Under the pieces are notes generated by a model. The model was given only the letters and a program-made list of their open reading frames with translations. It was not told the DNA's origin and searched no databases. From positions 59,940,012-60,004,011 of the forward strand of contig CM059971.1 in NCBI GenBank assembly GCA_030490835.1: 64,000 bases of DNA, in the 5' to 3' direction. This DNA comes from Annona cherimola. Taxonomy: Eukaryota > Streptophyta > Magnoliopsida > Magnoliales > Annonaceae. Both the position numbers and the translations under genes were made by a program. Shown piece after piece: positions 22,761 to 34,613 of the stretch (position 1 is the stretch's first letter; each line of letters starts with the position of its first letter).

Positions 22761-24890
22761 TGTTACGGGTTTAGATTGTTTCAATCCACTAATTTCTTGT
22801 TCATACGAAGTCTGCTCTACAAAAGATTGCTATTGTCAATATTCACAAAATCTCCTTCTGAAAGTTTTTTCTATCACGGTGTCTACTGGAAAGATTTTTT
22901 CAACTACTTATTTGGTAAAACTTTAGGTATGTGGGTATATATAATACTATTGAACCAATTTTGAAATAGAGCACTATGAAGAAATTTTGAAAGAAGGAGA
23001 AATTACTAAGAGAATAATAAAAGAGTGAATAGAGAGAGAAAGTATTTAAACACAAGGTACTTAATAATGTTGAATTCCCCATCAACAGTACTAAAATACT
23101 TGTGAGTAGACCTCTATAAGTGAATAGATCGTAGACTATAGTATAAAGATCGATCCCACAAGAAATTTGGGACTTAGAATGTTGACTTTAAATATTTTAG
23201 AATAACGATTAAGAGAATAAAAGAGGAATAGAGGGAAAAAAAGAGATAAATCTTAGGATCATTCAAACAAGAATTAAAGATTAATGAGATTATCTAGGAC
23301 TTAGAGTTTCACATGAAACATTTTGTATAGGATAATCAGTTTGATTGTTATCCAAATTCGTTATGTTAAAGGAAAATAAACCCTAGGTTAATCTCACATC
23401 CTCTTTCAAGGTATGTAAGATACATCATAATCTTCTTAATCATCTATTCTCATAGGATTAAGTTTATTAGAATCCATTAACATCTGTGGTATTCAATAGA
23501 TTCCTGAAGGTCCTTAAGCCTATTCTTATGCTCTAGATTTTCAGGTTTAATATCTTAATTATTATATATTAGACTTCTACAACTAGGTTCTTTCATCTAA
23601 TATATGAAATTATGTCATAGTACAAACCCATGCACAAAACAAGTATTAAGATCATAAGATATTATTGACACAAAAAATCATATACAACAAGTTAAAAACT
23701 AGTCATCCATTCATACTAGCACATGTCACACCCTAAATCCTAAAATATGGGTTTAACCAAACATGTTTATAATAAAATCTAAACACAAAAATAGTATATT
23801 ATTCGATGTCCATAAAAAAAAAATATATCAGATTCAAAGAAAATAAGACAAGAAAAGTTATTAAATAAGAAACTTTAATGGTGTCTTGATAGCTCCCAAC
23901 AACATGCCACCCCGCTTCTTTCCTCATGTTTTTGAGTTTCTCTCACCTCAAACCTTCATCCTAGCTCCAAAACATGTTCTAAGCTCTCTTATATCATCTA
24001 CAATGAGTGTTAATATAGTATCCATTTTTGATTTGCACAAAAATTATGCAAAAAGCATGTTATAGTTCTCCAAACAATTTGAACCATGTGGGACCTAGAT
24101 CCACACGGTTCAAACCATTATTGGCAAACAAATCCATTTAATGTTTATGGTATTTGTACATCTTAGCTAGTGGCTTGGATAAATAGTTTATCATCTCATT
24201 ATATTGATGGTAAAATTGTGTGTGAGTAGATGTATAATGTTTTGACATCTTTGTCATGAAAAGAGAAGTAAATACTTCCAATCATCCCCTATCAAAGTGT
24301 CATTAGATGTCCACTTGGGGGTCATCTTTTCTATTGGATATTCACTTCTAAGTCATCTTTGCCATTGGACTTCTGCTTGTCTATTGTCATAAAATAGTTA
24401 ATATATTCTAATGCATAACGTCTGTATCCCATGGCTTATCTACAACTAAAACAGAATTCAATGCAAAGATGTAAATCAAACTGTCAACTCCTTTAAAAGA
24501 GACAAAAGTTTTACCCTTTAAAATTTGGGAAAAAAATCAGTGCTCTTGATTACTAATTTTGAACAAGGAAATTTAAATGTGAAAATAAACGACTATGATT
24601 CCTCAAGGAGTTTATGCCCAACAATTTCACTCTAAAGGATTATGTATATGCTCAAATCTCAGTAACTTAATTAGCAATCCCATAGCTAAAAAACTTTATA
24701 TTAATGCAGACAAAAAAGTCAAATGCCTTCCTTATCACTTTTATCAAGGTTAAACTAAATGTCAATTCCACAAAATGTCATTCCCATCGCGTTCGCACAA
24801 GTTTTATACAAACTCAAATCCATCTCAATTGTTTCAAAATCTAGCAAAACAAATTTGCATGAGCAAACAAAATTACAATGTCCATTCCAT
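22761..24890. other. Retrotransposon-derived non-coding DNA, no gene seen
   Basis: There is no convincing protein. About 23,085-23,170 ('gtgagtagacctctataagt ... gatcgatcccacaag') resembles the untranslated region upstream of gag in some plant LTR elements, consistent with the minus-strand gag just below it. At about 23,728 'tgtcacaccctaaatcc' looks like the start of a long LTR, but I could not find its partner or end. Confidence 0.3.
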
Positions 24891-24894
24891 CACG

Positions 24895-25545
24895 TACATC
24901 ATGATGTATTTTTGGCTAAAATATATCATTTATTTATTTTTATAATTACTTATAATTTTTAATTTTTTCGTAAACATGTTTGCCTAAGTGTATTCAATCT
25001 AATACAAAAGGTGTGTTTGGTTAAATACAAAAAATGTCAATAAAAATTTTTCAATCTAAAACTTTTTATTCTCCATAACTACCTTATTTTTAAATTTTTC
25101 TTTTACATTTTCCTATACAAACAACCCTACTTTTCAATCATTTCCACGCAACTACCCATACAACTAACATATTTATTTTAACCTTATTCTCTTTACACCT
25201 CATCATTACCCATATTATATCACATCATTTTCTATCAACTTAATAACTTTTACCCTGATAACTTTTCGTCAAAAAGTTTATCTTCAACCAAACATACCCA
25301 AAGTTTTTCCATTTTATAATGTTTTTATGTATTTATTTTTTATTTTTTTAAAATCAAGTTTTTTAAGGGATAAAATAACTTAAATGCCATTGAAATCGAT
25401 GATTTTTAAAAAATAAAAATAAAAATGTAAAAGTATATAGATTGAATTCACATAGGAAAACATATTTATAAAGAAAAATATAAATATAAATAATCATAAA
25501 AATAAATGAATATTATATTTTAGCCTAAAATACATCATGATATGT
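24895..25545. repeat. Foldback element FB2-a, split by a MITE
   Basis: The outer ends are inverted copies: 'tacatcatgatgtatttttggctaaaatat' on the left (in two overlapping words) and 'ttttagcctaaaatac' plus 'atcatgatatgta' on the right. The inner arms match 27,466-27,850. The left arm is interrupted by the Tourist-like MITE at 25,009-25,299. The first of three such elements in a row. Confidence 0.6.
25009..25299. mobile_element. Tourist-like MITE nested in a foldback element
   Basis: It runs from aggtgtgtttgg to ccaaacataccc, with AAA at 25,006-25,008 and 25,300-25,302. Removing it rejoins 'aatctaatac' with 'aaagtttttccatttta', matching the uninterrupted sister foldback near 27,565-27,595. 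This supports insertion after the foldback was in place. Confidence 0.8.
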
Positions 25546-27430
25546 ATAATCATGCTCTCTGTATGTGCTTAAGTTACAATATTTATTTTTATTTTCTTTT
25601 TGATTTTTCTTGATAAATATGTTTTTTAGTGTATTTAACTCAATGTTGTCAGAACCGAACCGGTGATCGAACCGGTAAAGGAACTGGTCTGGTTCGAACC
25701 GGTTCGACCGGTTAATCAAACCGGTTCGAACCGGTGACATCAACATGACATATTTATGACACCATAAATATTAATTTTTTTAAAATTTTAAATAAATATA
25801 TTGATAAACTTATGTTTTTATAAATCCTAAATATATATGTTGGATTTTAAGGACCACAATATATTTTATTTACCTTCTTGATACACTTTCATTCCAAATT
25901 TTCATTCAATCAACATTCCCATCATAAAGAATAAGTAAAAACAATTACAAAATAGGACAACTGTATAAAAAGGTGTGTAGAAAATAGAAATATGATATAT
26001 TTTCTATTTGAATTTTTTTTTAAAATTTTCTTTATTTCTTTTATCTTACAAGTTACAACTCAAATATCCCAAGTATACTAATAAAAAAATCATCTCAAGT
26101 ATGACTACAATTTGGACTTATGAAACTCTAGATTATTTCAATTCTAAGTTCTAACCCTAAATTTATTTATAAAAGCTAAACCATAATTCTAATTCTATTT
26201 GTAAAATATAAATTCTAAACCTTTTAGTAAAAATCAGTCTTAAATTGAGTTCTAGTTGAAATTCAGATTAACACTTTACATTTATCCTCTCAACAAATAT
26301 TTGCAATTTATTTTTGATCACTTTATAATTATTAACTTCAAATTCATTACAAAAAAATATAAAATGAGTTACAGACTACTAAACATGTTAAATTTTATTA
26401 AATGAAGATTAAAGCATTGAAAATTTGAAATAATGAATATGCTCGTTGCAGTTTGAAATAATGAAAATTTATTAAAATTCAGAATATGCTCGTTGCAGTT
26501 TCAGCTGCTGACCGGAGAGACGGCGACAGGGAGAGATGGCACGGGCGACCGGAGCAATCAGAGGCAGAGACGGCGACCGGAGCAATCAGAGGCAGAGACG
26601 GCGGGCGGCAGTGCGTGCCTGACGAGTCGACGACAGCGCTGCGACAGCGAACGGCGACGGCGAACGGCGACGGAGACGATGGCACGGGCGAGGCAGCGAC
26701 AGCGCTGCGGACGTGAACGGCGACGAACGGACGAAGGCGATGGCACGGGCGAGGGCCACGAGGCAGAAACCCAAGTCGATGGCTGCGGAAGTGCGATGCG
26801 AACGGCGACGAAGACGACACTGATGAGCGCCTGGATGGCTGCGAGTGCAGCGGACGGCAACGAGGAAGAAAGGGGGCGTCGGCTAGGGTTTACAGCGGAT
26901 TCGTCGATTCGGGCTGCGGCTGCTGATCGATCCTTCCGTCCATTTTTTTTTAATATATATATTTTATTATTTGTTTTTGCTACGAACCGGTCGAACCCGG
27001 TTGAACCGGTCACTACGATTCGACCGCCGGTTCACCGGTTCGGGCGGTTTTCTGCTTTTGAACCGAACCGTGGGGATTCGAACCGGACTTGGGACCGGTT
27101 CCCGGTCCGACCGGTCGGACCGGCCGGTCCGGTCCGGTTTTAATAACATTGATTTAACTCATATGCCAAGTTTTGCCATTTTAAAATATTTTACATATTT
27201 ACTTTTTACTTTTAAAAATTAAGTTTTTAAGAGAAAATGACCTATATACTCCTAAAATTGATATTTTCAAGAATAAAAATAAATATTAAAATTATTGTAA
27301 AATGAAAAAAACTTAGTTTATGGATTAAATACACCAAAAACATGTTTATGAAGAAAAAATAGAAAATGAAATAAAAGACAAAGTAAAACATGAATATTAT
27401 AACTTAGGCATGTATATAATATATTCTATA
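25546..27430. repeat. Foldback element FB2-b, split by a hAT derivative
   Basis: Arms of the same foldback family lie on both sides of the 1.5-kb hAT derivative: 'gataaatatgttttttagtgtatttaact' on the left (two overlapping words), then 'gccaagttttgccatttta ... aaaacatgtttatgaaga' on the right. The host element would be about 380 bp without the insertion. Confidence 0.55.
25641..27151. mobile_element. Non-autonomous hAT element, 1,511 bp
   Basis: It has ends caatgttgtcagaaccg and (inverted) caatgttattaaaaccgg and is flanked by a perfect 8-bp duplication atttaact (25,633-25,640 and 27,152-27,159). Both subterminal regions are packed with ggttcgaaccgg/accggtt words, as in the two autonomous-size hATs at 42,252 and 51,030. 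Like them it has a GC-rich block (26,480-26,930) inside the right half. There is no transposase, so it would depend on a related autonomous copy. A 216-codon frame through the GC-rich block and terminal repeat is low-complexity and not a gene. Confidence 0.88.
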
Positions 27431-27465
27431 TAATTGGACCTTATATATGGATCATGATTATATAC

Positions 27466-27850
27466 ATCATAATGTATTTTAGGCTAAAATACAAAATTCA
27501 TTTATTTTTATAATAAGTTATATGTTTTTATTTTTTCTTCACAAACATGTTTATCTAAATGTATTTAATCTATGTATAAAATTTTGCTATTTTACGTTAC
27601 TTTTAGATATTTATTTTTGTTTTTTTAAAAATCAAGTTTTTAAGGATGCAAAATGACTTAAATGCTCTTGAACTTGATATTTTTAAAAAATCAGAAATAA
27701 ATATGTGAAAGTATTATAAAATAGAAAAAAAATTATATATATATTAAATATTCTTAGAAAAATATGTTTATGAAGAAAAATAAAAAAATATATCTAATCG
27801 TGAAAACAAATGAATGTTTTATTTTAGCCTAAATACATCATGATGTATAT
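27466..27850. repeat. Foldback element FB2-c, uninterrupted
   Basis: The left end 'tacatcataatgtattttagg' region and right end 'ttttagcctaaatacatc' are inverted copies, as are inner words 'aaacatgtttatctaaatg' and 'aaaatatgtttatgaaga'. The uninterrupted length gives the reference structure for the two interrupted neighbours. Confidence 0.65.
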
Positions 27851-27920
27851 CATCATACTCCCTTATATACATGTATTTATATATACATACACACACATAC
27901 ACATAAGGGAGTATGATGAT
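27849..27920. repeat. 17-bp perfect hairpin
   Basis: Arms at 27,849-27,865 (atcatcatactccctta) and 27,904-27,920 are perfect inverted copies around a 38-bp loop rich in ta/ca steps. It sits exactly at the edge of the foldback element and may mark the end of another small inverted-repeat element. Confidence 0.75.
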
Positions 27921-27942
27921 ATATATATAGAAAGAGAGAGAT

Positions 27943-27969
27943 GTTCTGGTGCAGCAACTGCACCAGAAC
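27943..27969. repeat. 12-bp perfect hairpin with 3-nt loop
   Basis: gttctggtgcag, loop caa, then its exact inverse. The following 'gagccccacatatat' and 'ctttatacaatca' words recur near 28,376-28,415, so the hairpin may be the end of a small element whose internal copy starts at about 28,330 (cttgtgcagtgaagctg). Confidence 0.7.
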
Positions 27970-28699
27970 AGCAGTACGTTTGCCCAAAAATGAGCCCCAC
28001 ATATATCAGAATACAATGAAACTTTATACAATCATTTATCTATATATAAATTTTATATCAAATGGCGTACCTATTAAAAAACCACTTTAAGGTTGTTATT
28101 TACATCAAATTATTTTATTATGTTGAATTTATATTATTTTCATATGGGGTCCATATACATATCCATTTGGGATGACAATCAGTATGATAATAGAATACAT
28201 GATTCTAGTACAATTGGTGGATTAGATTATAATTTTATGATTATGTGGGACCCATTTTGCGCAACTTCACCACTGTAACGGCGTAGTTGTGCTGCACCTA
28301 AATATTTCTCATATATATATATAACTTTTCTTGTGCAGTGAAGCTGTACCATAATTAACGGTACATTTGGCCTATGAGCCCCACATGTACTTAAATTGAT
28401 ACTTTATACAATCACTTATCTACATATTTATATACATTATGTGCATTTACGTCATGGTCATCAACGTGGTTTTCATGAATATGTATCGAAGGGACTACAA
28501 AAGATGTTGGTTTCGGTGACAAATGCAACAATGAAAGAAAAGAATTTGTTGCCTTCGACTATCCGGTCCCGTTAAGTGAGGGGATTACATCCATAGACAT
28601 GGAACACCATGCATTGGTGACGAAAGTGTCTCTTCACCCAACTGTGACAACTTGCACAATTTTAGCTAATAATTAAGGCAGTACATGCAACTTTTTGAG

Positions 28700-29265
28700 C
28701 CCAACTGACCATCATAGGTATAGTTATATATATGATGTATATTATATAATAGTTATTATGTTTTGTCTATTATCTTGTGTGCACATCTATTTTAGTAAAT
28801 TCAAATTCAAGTTAAGCTTGTGCTATGTGGAATTGTGGATTATGAAGTAAGAAACTAGTTGGTTTTTATGTCATTGACATTTAAAAGTCTTTTATAAATA
28901 AGTTTGTGAATTGTATTGTACAAAACTAGTAGTTTTAATGTTGGATTGTGAAACTCTATACATTATATTTTTATATAATAATATAAATAATAACTTATGT
29001 ACTTGTGATTTTAAAATATAAATGAGTATTGTTTTGTATTATTTAAAATAACATAAAAATATTTTTTAAGAAAATATTATATTTGAGTATTAAATGAACT
29101 GATTTGGAACCAAAATCGGAACCAACCCTATGGGTAATGAGTAGGATAGGGTACACTAGGAATTGAACCGACAAATGGGTAAGGTAGGGTAGGCTTTTGC
29201 AAATAGAGTATGGGAAGAGTAGACTACTACCCGAACTGAATTGACCCAAATTGCAACCCTACACC
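28700..29265. repeat. Dispersed repeat R1, copy 2
   Basis: Same orientation as the copy at 8,349 and collinear from 'attatgttttgtctattat' through 'gattatgaagtaagaaac', 'aaatgagtattgttttgta' and 'ggaaccaaaatcgg' to the end 'ttgcaaccctac'. About 200 bp of the left end is lacking. Confidence 0.65.
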
Positions 29266-29343
29266 CAATGTCAATGCCAATGCAATGTACAACTGTGTGT
29301 GTTACTCGACCACTCATATAGCTGCCTCGGTTGCAAAGTCTGG

Positions 29344-30162
29344 AGGTGCAACTCGAGTCAGGTTACTAGGTTTTGGTGAACTCAAATCTTAAGTCTACCG
29401 AGTTTATGTGAACCCAAACCTTAATATTAGAATCCAAGTTTAGGTCAGGTCCGGACCGGGTAGCATGAGTTTTGGGTTGAAATTCGGATTACTCTCAAAA
29501 CCAATAGAAGTTGAAATTACCAATAGAAATAATGAATTTTTAAAATATTATTGCATTTGCACATGAATAATTTACACATGAATATATTTATATGAATGAA
29601 AGTTGATCGTTTAAATTAAAAGAAGATTCTAAATACAATGAACATAATAAATTTACACATAATAATAGAGGTAAGAAAAAAATGAGATTACATGAAATTA
29701 CTATCTAAAATTTAATAAAAGTGAAACTTATATATCTCATAGTTAATTAATATATATGTAATAACTTTAAATAGTTGGTGTATTTATAAGTATTTGTAAA
29801 ATAAAGTTAATGTTGATGTAATATCTTCGATCTTTATGGACAAATGTATAAAATATTTTGGTTTTACAATAAATGTTTTATAGTTTAATTAGGTTATTAT
29901 TATTTGGAATTACTTTTATCCCAATTATAGTAAAAATACTTAATGCATAAATAAATGTATTTATTTTAATAAATTAGAGAGAATATCGGGTTCAAATCGG
30001 GTTGGATTTTGGTATTGGGTTGATGAAAGCCTAGTATTGGTTTTGGATTTTCTCAGATCAGGTTGAAACCGAATCTAATTTGAAAGAAATTTCCAAACTT
30101 GATGTTGATATCAGGTTGGATTGGGGCAGGTTCAGATCGACCCAATACCAAGTTCCACCCTT
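29344..30162. repeat. Dispersed TIR repeat R2
   Basis: The left end is ggaggtgcaactcgagtc; the right end read inverted is aagggtggaacttggtattg. Subterminal DNA is rich in gggttgga/aaccc words. The interior (about 29,690-29,990) recurs in inverted orientation at 40,911-41,375. The GGGTGCAACT-type end recalls hAT MITEs; no duplication was found. Confidence 0.5.
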
Positions 30163-31707
30163 AGTTACGAGCAATATCGCACGCCCTTCTTAGTGGGAAA
30201 AAAAAACTTAATCATCTACATTTTTGGTTAATTTTAAATATACCCATTATATTTTTCCTTAATTTCAAATGTACCCATTAAGTTCAAAAAGTTTCAAACA
30301 TACCCACAAAGTATCTCATAAATTCCAAATATAAAAAAAAATATGGCAACAGTTAGTTAAATAACAAATGACGCTATTTTGTTGACATGCATATTTGAAG
30401 CTGTCAGTTGCCCCTTAGAGGCAAGTTTTGCCTTGAGGTTTTTTTGGAATGGGATTTTGCTCGTAGGAAGGAGGCATATTAAAGATACCATTTTTGCTTT
30501 CCCACTTTAGTCCCTAAGATCTAATGCTAAATTTTGGCCTTGGAATTTTACCCTAATTTTGAAGTTCTAATCAATCTTCCCCCATCAATTTATTCCCACG
30601 GATATTTATTTCATGTTGAATACTGGATTCTATTGGACTGGTTATTTAGAAATATTTAACTCTATTTTAACCTGAGCTCAATTTTTACACTGAGCTCTAC
30701 TTCATCAAGCAATGATATCCGAACTGCTCTGTTTTACAGCAGCCATGATTTTCACGAAGATGGTCGAATTCAATCCTTGTTTTAATTGGCAACAAACCCG
30801 CAGAAGCTCATCCTCGTTAGCAAAATTAGCAACTCCCTACAAGTTTCGACAACAAAAATTACGCTACCCATTTAGTCTCTTCGAACCCAAAAACAAGCGT
30901 CGATGGATAGACTCTGCCTCTGCTCATTTATGCCCCAAAAATTGGTGCTGATGTTATTTTGCTGCTTTCGTTTCGCCGTCGATGGTAGGTGTCTGTGTGG
31001 CAGCGGCATCCCTCACCTTGGTGGGTAAGACGGACTATTGAAGCTTTGATGGTGTACAGAGTCCTACACACACACAACAAGGTCTAAATAATCTCTAGTC
31101 AATTCAAGTGATGATGACCCACTTTTTGCCACAATCCAGATCTGTGATACCATCTCAAATTCGACATCTATCATCAAATCAAAAACAAGGACACTCGATG
31201 CAATGCCTTTTGAGAAGGTTTGCTTTTATTTTTCATCGGTGAAGTTTAAGCATTTAGAAAATATTAAATCTAAAAAATTTAGAAACTAAAAATTCCATAT
31301 GTTAACAGCATAATTCATATGTTTGCAACAAAATCGAGCATTAAGGGGAAACTGAGGAGAGAAGAAGGGGTGGATTGAGATTAGCGTGAGGAAGGATGAA
31401 GAGGAGTGATGGGGGAATGACAAGCAAGATGCATCACGAGGCTAAGATGTAAAATGCCGATCGCTTGGTGGTGTCGAGGTCGAAATGTAAAAAGATGGGT
31501 AAGGGATTAGGGAAGATGGTGAATAATTCAGGGGCTTGTAAAATCAATCTCTAAATTACAAGGCTACCATTTTCATTTTGAAGCACAAAGACAAGGCCAT
31601 GTTAACGTAAACTGCACATTTTTTTGTGCTCCCGACTCGTCTTTTCGACTAGCGCCCTTTAGCTGTCTCCCTTCTCCTCCTGCGATCTTTCCCTCCGGAT
31701 TAACGGT
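30163..31707. other. Intergenic; half of a foldback element, otherwise nothing
   Basis: About 30,222-30,370 carries 'aaatatacccattat', 'caaatgtacccattaag' and 'caaacatacccacaaag', one arm of the foldback type seen whole at 46,735. The rest has short frames only (for example 79 codons at 30,712) with no recognisable domain. Confidence 0.4.
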
Positions 31708-31785
31708 CTCAAACTGTGCATGTGTAGAATATTATCGTACTTGTCTAACTAGCATAATCTCCACGAACCTGGCTCTGATACCAAT
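31708..31785 (-). mobile_element. Extra copia leader with perfect primer-binding site
   Basis: This 78-bp stretch matches 34,094-34,171, the leader inside the 5' LTR. Next to the LTR it holds, on the minus strand, TGGTATCAGAGCC (31,771-31,783), the initiator-Met tRNA primer site typical of plant copia elements. It should not lie outside a simple element's 3' LTR. It implies that the LTR at 31,786 once served as a 5' LTR of a second, now lost, unit. Confidence 0.75.
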
Positions 31786-32217
31786 TGTTGAAAAATGAAA
31801 TGATCTAAAATAAAATGTTATTTATAAAAAAAATTACAATAATAAAAATACACCCGAAATAATTTGGCCATCCACACTTAACAACTTGTAAGCTTCCACT
31901 AAGAATACTAGCACTACTCACAAATATTCCCCTCTCACGTCATTACTACTTCACCTCACTCTAAGCACTTTACTCACACACACTACACTCTTCACTTTCC
32001 TCACACAAACCACCAATTTTCATTGCATAGGGTTGTGGGGGGGGGGGGGGGGGGGGGGGGGGGGTATCCCCCTTTTATAGCCAAGCTTACCGCCATTGGC
32101 ATTAATTGCGATGGTCTTTCTTTCAAAAATTTTGGCTTGGAAATTGTGTTGGAGTTTTCTAGCATTTGCAATTTGCTAAAGTCGGTGTCAATTTTGTCAA
32201 CAAAATCAACGCTTGGA
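31786..32217 (-). mobile_element. Copia LTR A (3' LTR of the visible unit)
   Basis: It is about 430 bp, opens tgttgaaaaatg and ends cgcttgga on the plus strand. It aligns with LTR B at 34,172-34,613 through 'tgatctaaaataaaat', 'agaatactagcactactca' and 'tatagccaagcttaccgcc'. It lacks about 40 bp present in B but has a 28-nt G run where B has 6 G. On the minus strand a purine run ttgaggggg lies just before it, as a polypurine tract would. Confidence 0.8.
32037..32064. repeat. G28 homopolymer
   Basis: An uninterrupted run of 28 G inside LTR A, against gggaggggggt in LTR B. Replication slippage is the simplest origin. It may be shortened or mis-called in sequencing and could form G-quadruplexes. 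Confidence 0.9.
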
Positions 32218-34090
32218 CCCCCTCAACGCCGACTTTCTCCTTAAACTTTATTCTGGTTGTCATGCCAATTTGATTTCTGAATTTTTCAAATTATGTTGTA
32301 GTCGGCCCTTTAGTAAATATACCTGCAACTTGCTATTCTGTGTTATGTACTCTATTACAATTTCTCCACATAGCACCTTCTCTCGTATGAAGTGATAACG
32401 CACTTCTATGTGCTTGGTTCTTGCGTGAAATATTAGATTCTTTGCTAAGCGTATAGAAGATTTGTTATCACAATATAGGAGCACTGAGTAATTAATAGGT
32501 TGGTGTAGATCTTTCATAAGCTACATCAACCACTTGGTTTCTATACTGTCATAGCCCTGCTCTATACTCTGTTTCAATAGTTGATAGAGATGGTCGGCTG
32601 TCTCTTACTGCCTTATGAGACCGCTGTTGATCCGAGACCAAATATATATCCAATAGTTGATCTTCTTGTGTTATGATCTCTAACATAATCAGCATTGCAA
32701 TATCCTGTTACCTCACATGATGCATTCTTCTTATATAAGAGACTAAAATCAATTGTTCCTTTTACGTACCTCAAGATACGTCGGACGACATCTGGATGCG
32801 GCTTTCTTGGCTTCTCCATATAGCAACTCGCTACACTGACAGCAAGTGCTATATTTGGTCGTGTAAAGGTTAGGTAGATTAAACTACCCACTAGCTGTCG
32901 AGACATCATGGAATCTGCTAACTCTTGTCCTTCTAGAGAACAAAGCTTTGATATTAGGCTTTATAGGTGTAGAGATGGGCTTGCAGTCAAGCAACCCATA
33001 CTTCTTTAGCAAGTCTTGAAAGTACTTCTGCTGACATAGGAATAGCCCTTCTTTTGTATGTTCAACTTCTAGCCCAAGAACTTGTTTTAACTTCCCAAGG
33101 TCTTTCATGAGAAAGCGAACTAAGAGATTGACCTTAGTTTTGTTGATCTCTTTTTTATCATCGCCGATGATAATAAGATCATCCACGTATACTAGCATTA
33201 TTGCTAGTCGTCCATTTTTATTCTTCACAAATAGACTTTAATCAGCCGGTGCGACAAAATAACCACTTTGCAATAAGAGTTCAGCTATCTTACCATACCA
33301 CGCTCTTGGCACTTGCTTTAGTCCATATAAAGCCTTTTTTTTAGCTTGCAAAAGTATTCTGGATGGATAGTGCTCTTAAACTCTTTAAGTTGCATCATAT
33401 ATATTTCTCGATCTAGTTCGCCATAAAAGAATGCATTTTTTACGTCCATTAGCCAGAGCTTCTATGACTTGCTAGCTACAAGCACTAGTAATACACAAAT
33501 CGTTGTAATCTTTGCTACTAGGCTAAATGTCTCATAATAATCTAACCCAAACTTCTAAGAAAACCCATGATCTACCAACCGAGCTTTATATCTTTCGATT
33601 GTTCTGTCGGGCCTCATTTTAGCTTGTACACCCATTTGCATGATATGATTGCACATCCTTTGGTTTTGGCACCAAGCCTTATGTCTTATTTTATTTTAGG
33701 GCTTGGATTTCTTCTTCCATAGCCTTCTTCCATTTTAAATTTTGTGTTACTTCCTCGTACATGGCTGGTTCCACCTCTTCACTTGTTTCTAGGATTGCTG
33801 CATTAGTATATTTTGGATTCGGCTTCAGTTATCTACTCGATCTTTATAGGATAGGTTTTGTTTCTTCTTGCTCATCAAATTCTTCGATATGGCTCGGTCT
33901 TTCTTCTTCAATACTCCTATGATGCACCCCTGTTTACCATGGGCTTTTTGGCTTTTTCAATGACTTGGGTCTGGACTCTTTTCTTCCTTGTGAGAGTTTG
34001 TCCTCCTCAATTGGCTCTTCTCTTTACTGAGTTTGGCCTGACTCAAGCTGCTCATGCAGTCTATCCTTTAATTGCTCCTCCATTTCATTA
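32218..34090 (-). pseudogene. Copia pol remnant: reverse transcriptase and RNase H
   Basis: On the minus strand a Pro/Glu-rich integrase-RT linker (34,080-33,800) leads into KWKKAMEEEIQALK (start of the copia RT domain). After several stops come KKALYGLKQVPRAWYGKIAE, the catalytic LVYVDDLIIIG (about 33,190), KDLGKLKQVLGLEV and LVGSLIYLTFTRPNIALAVS. RNase H words follow: ATGYCNADY-like, LLYCDNKSSIRLAKN and FHARTKHIEVRYHFIREK (to 32,260). These are diagnostic of Ty1/copia. Gag, protease and integrase are gone, and frameshifts and stops split the frame, so it is inactive. Confidence 0.9.
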
Positions 34091-34613
34091 GAGTCTCAAA
34101 CTGTGCACGTGTAGAATCTCCTCGTACTTGTCTAGCTAGCGTAATCTCCACAAACCTGGCTCTGATCAAATTGTTGAGAAATGGGATGATCTAAAATAAA
34201 ATATTATTTATAAAAATATTACAACGATAAAAATACACCTAAAATAATTTGGACATCCGAACTTTACAACTTATAAGTTTCCGCTAAGAATACTAGCACT
34301 ACTCACACTTTTATTCATAAATATTCCCCTCTCGCTTCACTCAACTCAGCTCATAACCCATAAGTCACTACTTCACCTCACTCTAAGCACTCTACTCACA
34401 CATACTACACTCTTCACTTTGCTCACACACACCATGGATTGTCATTGCATGGGAGGGGGGTATTCCCCTTTTATAGCCAAGCTTACCGCCATTGGCATTA
34501 ATTGCAATGAGCTTTCTTTCAAAAATTTCTGCTTGGTAATTGTGCTGGAATTTTCTAGCATTTGCAATTTGCTAAAGTAAGTGTCAATTTTGTCAACTAT
34601 ATTAGCGGTTGGA
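34091..34613 (-). mobile_element. Copia 5' leader and LTR B
   Basis: LTR B (34,172-34,613, 442 bp) starts tgttgagaaatggg on the plus strand and ends cggttgga. The leader (34,094-34,171) ends beside it in a damaged primer site (minus strand TTTGATCAGAGCC, 34,158-34,170). The leader runs straight into the integrase-RT linker near 34,090, so a single deletion removed gag through integrase. Confidence 0.75.

Noticed and set aside
26493..27143. 216-codon frame
   Set aside because: It covers the GC-rich block and the repeated terminus of the non-autonomous hAT. Composition is Arg/Thr/Glu low-complexity, other frames are equally open, and no domain is seen.
32260..33228. Three separate small genes on the minus strand
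   Set aside because: They are successive frameshifted parts of one copia reverse transcriptase-RNase H.
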